The notes under the pieces: model-generated
Database searches by the model: none
Told to the model about the DNA's origin: nothing
What the model saw: only the letters and a program-made list of their open reading frames with translations
Translations under genes and position numbers: made by a program
Part shown: positions 61,183 to 64,000 of the stretch, one piece after another
Layout: each line of letters begins with the position of its first letter
Numbering within the stretch: position 1 is the first letter of the stretch
DNA from: Amycolatopsis alba DSM 44262
GTDB taxonomy: Bacteria > Actinomycetota > Actinomycetes > Mycobacteriales > Pseudonocardiaceae
DNA: 64,000 nt
Assembly (NCBI RefSeq): GCF_000384215.1
Contig: NZ_KB913032.1
Coordinates: 9,633,605-9,697,604 of the forward strand
Reading direction: 5' to 3'

Positions 61183-61886
61183 ACCGGCTGTTCTGTGGCA
61201 GCGAGAATACGGAGCCGGTAGCCGCGCCCAGTCACCGTCTCCAGGAGAGGATCCTCACCGTCCACGGTCAGCTTGCGGCGCAGGGTGCCGACGGTGACGC
61301 GAACCGTCTGGGAGAGCGGGTCGGCATTCTCGTCCCAGACATGCTCCAGCAATTCTTCGGCGCTGACCACGTAACCGGGACGGGCCAGTAGATAACGCAG
61401 AATGGAGAACTCCTTCAGCGTCAGCGGCAGCTCCCGGCCGCCACGCCACGCCAGATGCCGTGCCGCGTCCAGCCGGACCGGCCCGTGCGTGAGCACGGCG
61501 GTCCCCTCGCTGTGATCCCGTCGCAGCAGGGCCCGGACCCGGGCGCTGAGCTCGGCGATCGCGAAGGGCTTCACCAGGTAGTCGTCCGCGCCACGGTCAA
61601 GGCCGCGGACCCGGTCGTTCAACCCGCCACGCGCGGTGAGCATCAGGATCTTCGGGGCCGAGGCGAGCCTGCCGCGGCGGATATCGGTCGCGAGGTCGAA
61701 CCCCGAGCCGTCCGGCAGGTTCACGTCGAGCAGTACGAGGTCGTAGGCCGTGACGGCGAGCTTCTCCCCTGCGGACGCCACGGTGTGCGCGCAGTCAACC
61801 GCGTAACCCTCACGCTCCAGAGCGATCCGCAAGGCGCTGACCAGCCCCGTCTCGTCCTCCACGATCAAGATCCGCACCCCGGTCAT
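61179..61886 (-). CDS. OmpR-family response regulator
   Basis: A 235-residue regulator starting at ATG 61886, or at GTG 61877. The receiver domain has the acidic pair in RILIVEDETG, phospho-Asp in YDLVLLDVNLPDGSG, LMLTARGG with the Thr, and Lys in DDYLVKPFAIAEL. The C-terminal winged helix is LTLKEFSILRYLLARPGYVV, EELLEHVWDENADPLSQTVR and LLETVTGRGYRL. It shares a transcript with the kinase. 11-bp repeats just upstream of its start suggest autoregulation. Confidence 0.93.
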   Translation of the reverse strand: MTGVRILIVEDETGLVSALRIALEREGYAVDCAHTVASAGEKLAVTAYDLVLLDVNLPDGSGFDLATDIRRGRLASAPKILMLTARGGLNDRVRGLDRGADDYLVKPFAIAELSARVRALLRRDHSEGTAVLTHGPVRLDAARHLAWRGGRELPLTLKEFSILRYLLARPGYVVSAEELLEHVWDENADPLSQTVRVTVGTLRRKLTVDGEDPLLETVTGRGYRLRILAATEQPV

Positions 61887-61918
61887 GGTATCCGGGTTCC
61901 ACGAAAGCGCGACTTCCG

Positions 61919-61940
61919 CTTTCGGTCCGCTTTCGGCGTG
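61919..61940. promoter_or_regulatory. Two 11-bp direct repeats upstream of the response regulator gene
   Basis: CTTTCGGTCCG is followed directly by CTTTCGGCGTG. The pair starts 33 bp upstream of ATG 61886 and has the same period and core as the repeats at 59881-59924. It also lies 48 bp from the start of the broken marR gene on the other strand. Confidence 0.6.
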
Positions 61941-61987
61941 ATCCGGCTCCGGAGGGCGGGCGCCTGCTGAATGGGCAGCTTGACGAC

Positions 61988-62391
61988 ATGGCCGATCACA
62001 CCGCCCTTTCCGCCGACGAGAACCATGTCTGGCGGTCGCTGCTCCGCTACCGCTTCGCCTCCGACGTACGGGAAGTGTCGGATCTGTCCTCCGCGGATCA
62101 CAGCGTGCTGTTGCATCTCGCCGAAGCCGACACCGGCCCGATGCTGCAGCAAGATCTCGCCTCGGCCACGTACTGGTCGAAGAGCCGCATGTCGAATCAG
62201 CCGACCAGAATGGAAGCCCGCGGCCTGGTGACCCGCTCCCCGAGCACCGGGTCATCGACGCCGTAGCTCCGGCGCACGCCGACTCGGTCCGAAGGCACCT
62301 GCTGAACCGCGCCACCGCCGAGGAACTGACGACACTGGTGCGGCTGGCCCAGCGGATCAGGGACGACGTCGACGCGGGCATCCCGTACTGA
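61988..62391 (+). pseudogene. MarR-family regulator gene with internal deletion and frameshift
   Basis: The frame from ATG 61988 gives a MarR front half: LSADENHVWRSLLRYRFASD, DLSSADHSVLLHLAEADTGP, LASATYWSKSRMSNQPTRME. It derails after ARGLVTRSP and ends at 62266. From about 62251 a frame shifted by two continues the family's dimerisation end (VIDAVAPAHADSVRRHLLNR, EELTTLVRLAQRIRDDV) to TGA 62391. The wing strands and the turn between them are missing. So part of the DNA-binding domain was deleted, and the protein cannot be functional unless another start rescues it. Confidence 0.8.
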
Positions 62392-62669
62392 CCCGCGGTC
62401 GCGACGACGGAAGGAATCGGCCTCCAGTCGCTCGTACAGTGAGCGACCAGGCTGGGCGCGACGGTCACGTCCTTTCTCCACTTGAGGCGTACATGTCACC
62501 TGGATGCACCCACACTCACGACCGGTCGCCGGGTGGATGTTATGAGGGGCAAGGGAAATGCGACGTCGAGTAACGGGTGCGGAATTTGGGTCATCCAACG
62601 CCCCAAAGTCCACATAGTGAGGGACCTCAGGTGACCACCTCACGTCGATCGAGCTCCTGGGTCTCGCTG

Positions 62670-63296
62670 TCACCCGGCCAGGAGCCGACCGATGCCGTGG
62701 TCGAAACGGGCGTCGAAGGAGTCGGCGATCATGAGGTGCTCGCCGACTTTCGCCAGTGCCGGATAGGCGCCGGTTTCGAGCAGCCGCCCGAATTCGCGCG
62801 CCGACGCGGCAGCGGGGGTCTGCTGCTCCTGGGTCAAGCCGAGGCTGAAGTAGACGATCGCCCAGCACAACCGGGCGGCGCCCGCCTCGGTGTGGCCGGC
62901 TTCGAGCAAAGCGCCGACGATCGTCTCGGCGACGCGGAAAGTGTTACCGGTGCCGGTGTGGGTGCCTGCGACGAGGCGGCCGCCGTCGCGGTGCGCGAGC
63001 ATCGCCAACCGGTAACGGCCTGCCACGATCCGGACGCGCTCGACGGGATCGGCCGGGAGGTCGTCGGTACGCACCGTGCCGACGATGGTGTCGGCCATGG
63101 TCTCGATCAGTGTCTGCTTGGTCTTGACGTACCAGCTGACCGAGTTGAGGTGGGCGCCCAGTGTGCGAGCGACACCGCGCAGCGACAGCTTTTCGAGCCC
63201 TTCGGCTTCCAGCGTCGTGAAGGCAGCTTCGATCACGTCTTCCTGTGTCCAGCGCATCGCGGTCACGGCCTCCTCACCGCCAAGCGTTTTGGTCAT
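62670..63296 (-). CDS. TetR family transcriptional regulator
   Basis: A regulator of up to 208 residues from ATG 63296. ATG 63257, 11 bases after GAGGAGG, gives 195 residues beginning MRWTQEDV and is equally plausible. The helix-turn-helix reads VIEAAFTTLEAEGLEKLSLR then VARTLGAHLNSVSWYVKTKQ. The C-terminal ligand domain is of the TetR_C_1 (tetracycline-repressor-like) kind (GTGNTFRVAETIVGALLEAG, YFSLGLTQEQQTPA). The SDR gene just upstream on the same strand may be in the same transcript. Confidence 0.86.
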   Translation of the reverse strand: MTKTLGGEEAVTAMRWTQEDVIEAAFTTLEAEGLEKLSLRGVARTLGAHLNSVSWYVKTKQTLIETMADTIVGTVRTDDLPADPVERVRIVAGRYRLAMLAHRDGGRLVAGTHTGTGNTFRVAETIVGALLEAGHTEAGAARLCWAIVYFSLGLTQEQQTPAAASAREFGRLLETGAYPALAKVGEHLMIADSFDARFDHGIGRLLAG

Positions 63297-63320
63297 CGTA
63301 CAAGTCCGGCGAGCACGACT

Positions 63321-64000
63321 TCAGCCGCCGAACGCCGCCTGGGACACCTCGTCCCAGCGTTCCCATTCCTCGATCCGGGCGGCGTACTCCTTCTTGATCA
63401 ACGGCAGCGGCCCCTGCCCGAAGAAGATCCTCAGCGGCGGCTCGTCGGCGTCGACGATCTGCAGGATGGCGGCGCGGGTGGCGCCGGGCTCCCCTCGTTT
63501 CGCGGCCGGACGGGTCATCGCCGCGCGGAAATCGTCGTAGACGGAGGATCGCTCGGCCTGCACCGCCGACGAGCCCGCCCAATCGGTGGCATACCCGGCC
63601 GGTTCGATCAGCGTGACCTTGACGCCGAAGTCCTCCACTTCGGCCGCAAGACTGGCGGTGAAGCCCTCCACGGCGAACTTGGAGGCGTGGTAGAGCCCCA
63701 AGCCTGGCAGTGAGTAGACCCCGGCGATGGACGACACCTGGATGAGATGCCCACTGCCGCGGCCCCGCAGGTACGGCAGCACCGCCTGGGTGACCCACAA
63801 TGAGCCGAACAGGTTGACCTCGAGCTGATCGCGCGCTTGCAGTTCGGTCACCTCCTCGACCATGCCGAAGAGGCCGTAATCGGCGTTGTTGATCACGATG
63901 TCGATCCCGCCGAAGTGCTCGGTCACGCGCCGCACCGCGTCGAGGACTTCGGCGCGGTCGGTGATGTCGACCCGCAGAGGCAGGATCGCTTCGCCGTGGG
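63321..64000 (-). CDS. SDR oxidoreductase (partial, N-terminus outside window)
   Basis: At least 226 residues of a short-chain dehydrogenase whose start lies beyond the right edge; the frame stays open to base 64000. Visible parts are LPLRVDITDRAEVLDAVRRV, INNADYGLFGMVEEVTE (the NNAG-type motif with Asp for Gly), SSIAGVYSLPGLGLYHASKF with Ser, Tyr and Lys, and IEPAGYATDWAGSS. The nucleotide-binding TGxxxGxG motif is outside. Such enzymes reduce or oxidise small alcohols and ketones. The tetR gene begins 25 bp after its stop. Confidence 0.88.
   Translation of the reverse strand, partial: HGEAILPLRVDITDRAEVLDAVRRVTEHFGGIDIVINNADYGLFGMVEEVTELQARDQLEVNLFGSLWVTQAVLPYLRGRGSGHLIQVSSIAGVYSLPGLGLYHASKFAVEGFTASLAAEVEDFGVKVTLIEPAGYATDWAGSSAVQAERSSVYDDFRAAMTRPAAKRGEPGATRAAILQIVDADEPPLRIFFGQGPLPLIKKEYAARIEEWERWDEVSQAAFGG

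Overview
High-GC actinobacterial DNA, most likely from a Pseudonocardiales member such as Amycolatopsis. This is inferred from the gene families present: a Wbl protein, an LCP-family ligase, a DprE2-like epimerase, a ShbA-like sigma factor, a DUF397/DUF5753/DUF574 trio and an InhA-type enoyl reductase. GTG, ATG and TTG starts with good Shine-Dalgarno sites are common. No rRNA and no intact tRNA gene was found.

Layout. 1-9.7 kb carries envelope and regulatory genes: lipoproteins, an LCP protein, a DprE2-like SDR, a TetR-MFS pair, a WhiB-like protein, a protein with two sigma-70 domains, a DUF4190 membrane protein and DUF3892. 9.7-31.5 kb is a patchy accessory region. It has gene-poor stretches, the DUF397 trio, an AurF-like N-oxygenase with a dedicated ferredoxin reductase, an alpha/beta hydrolase next to a decayed relative, an MFS/LysR pair, small secreted proteins around a large SARP/NB-ARC/TPR regulator, a tRNA 3' half that looks like an integration scar, a small decayed CRISPR-like array and a PIN-like protein. 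31.5-34.4 kb holds a WYL regulator, an epoxide hydrolase with a perfect 11-bp inverted repeat between them, and a chimeric HTH_42/Lrp gene.

34.5-46.5 kb is a nine-gene, same-strand operon that looks like an undescribed small biosynthetic cluster. In transcription order it encodes an AMP-ligase/acyl-reductase fusion, a ThDP-dependent enzyme, a FabF-type ketosynthase, an NRPS-type condensation protein, a PLP alpha-oxoamine synthase, an acyl carrier protein, an SDR, an MFS exporter and an InhA-like enoyl reductase. The set suggests carrier-bound acyl chain building, release by decarboxylative condensation with an amino acid, and acyloin or amide chemistry. InhA may be a tailoring enzyme or a resistant target copy.

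47.8-54.9 kb is an alkylation-damage repair operon: ECF sigma factor, two O6-alkylguanine methyltransferases, two Oxygenase-NA proteins, a stand-alone Ada metal-binding domain, a TagI glycosylase, an odd resolvase-like/aldo-keto reductase-like fusion lacking catalytic residues, and an alkB gene cut by one in-frame TAG. 56-62 kb holds a three-subunit molybdenum hydroxylase operon next to a two-component system. 11-bp direct repeats before both operons suggest one regulon. The window ends with a marR pseudogene, a TetR regulator and an SDR that runs off the edge.
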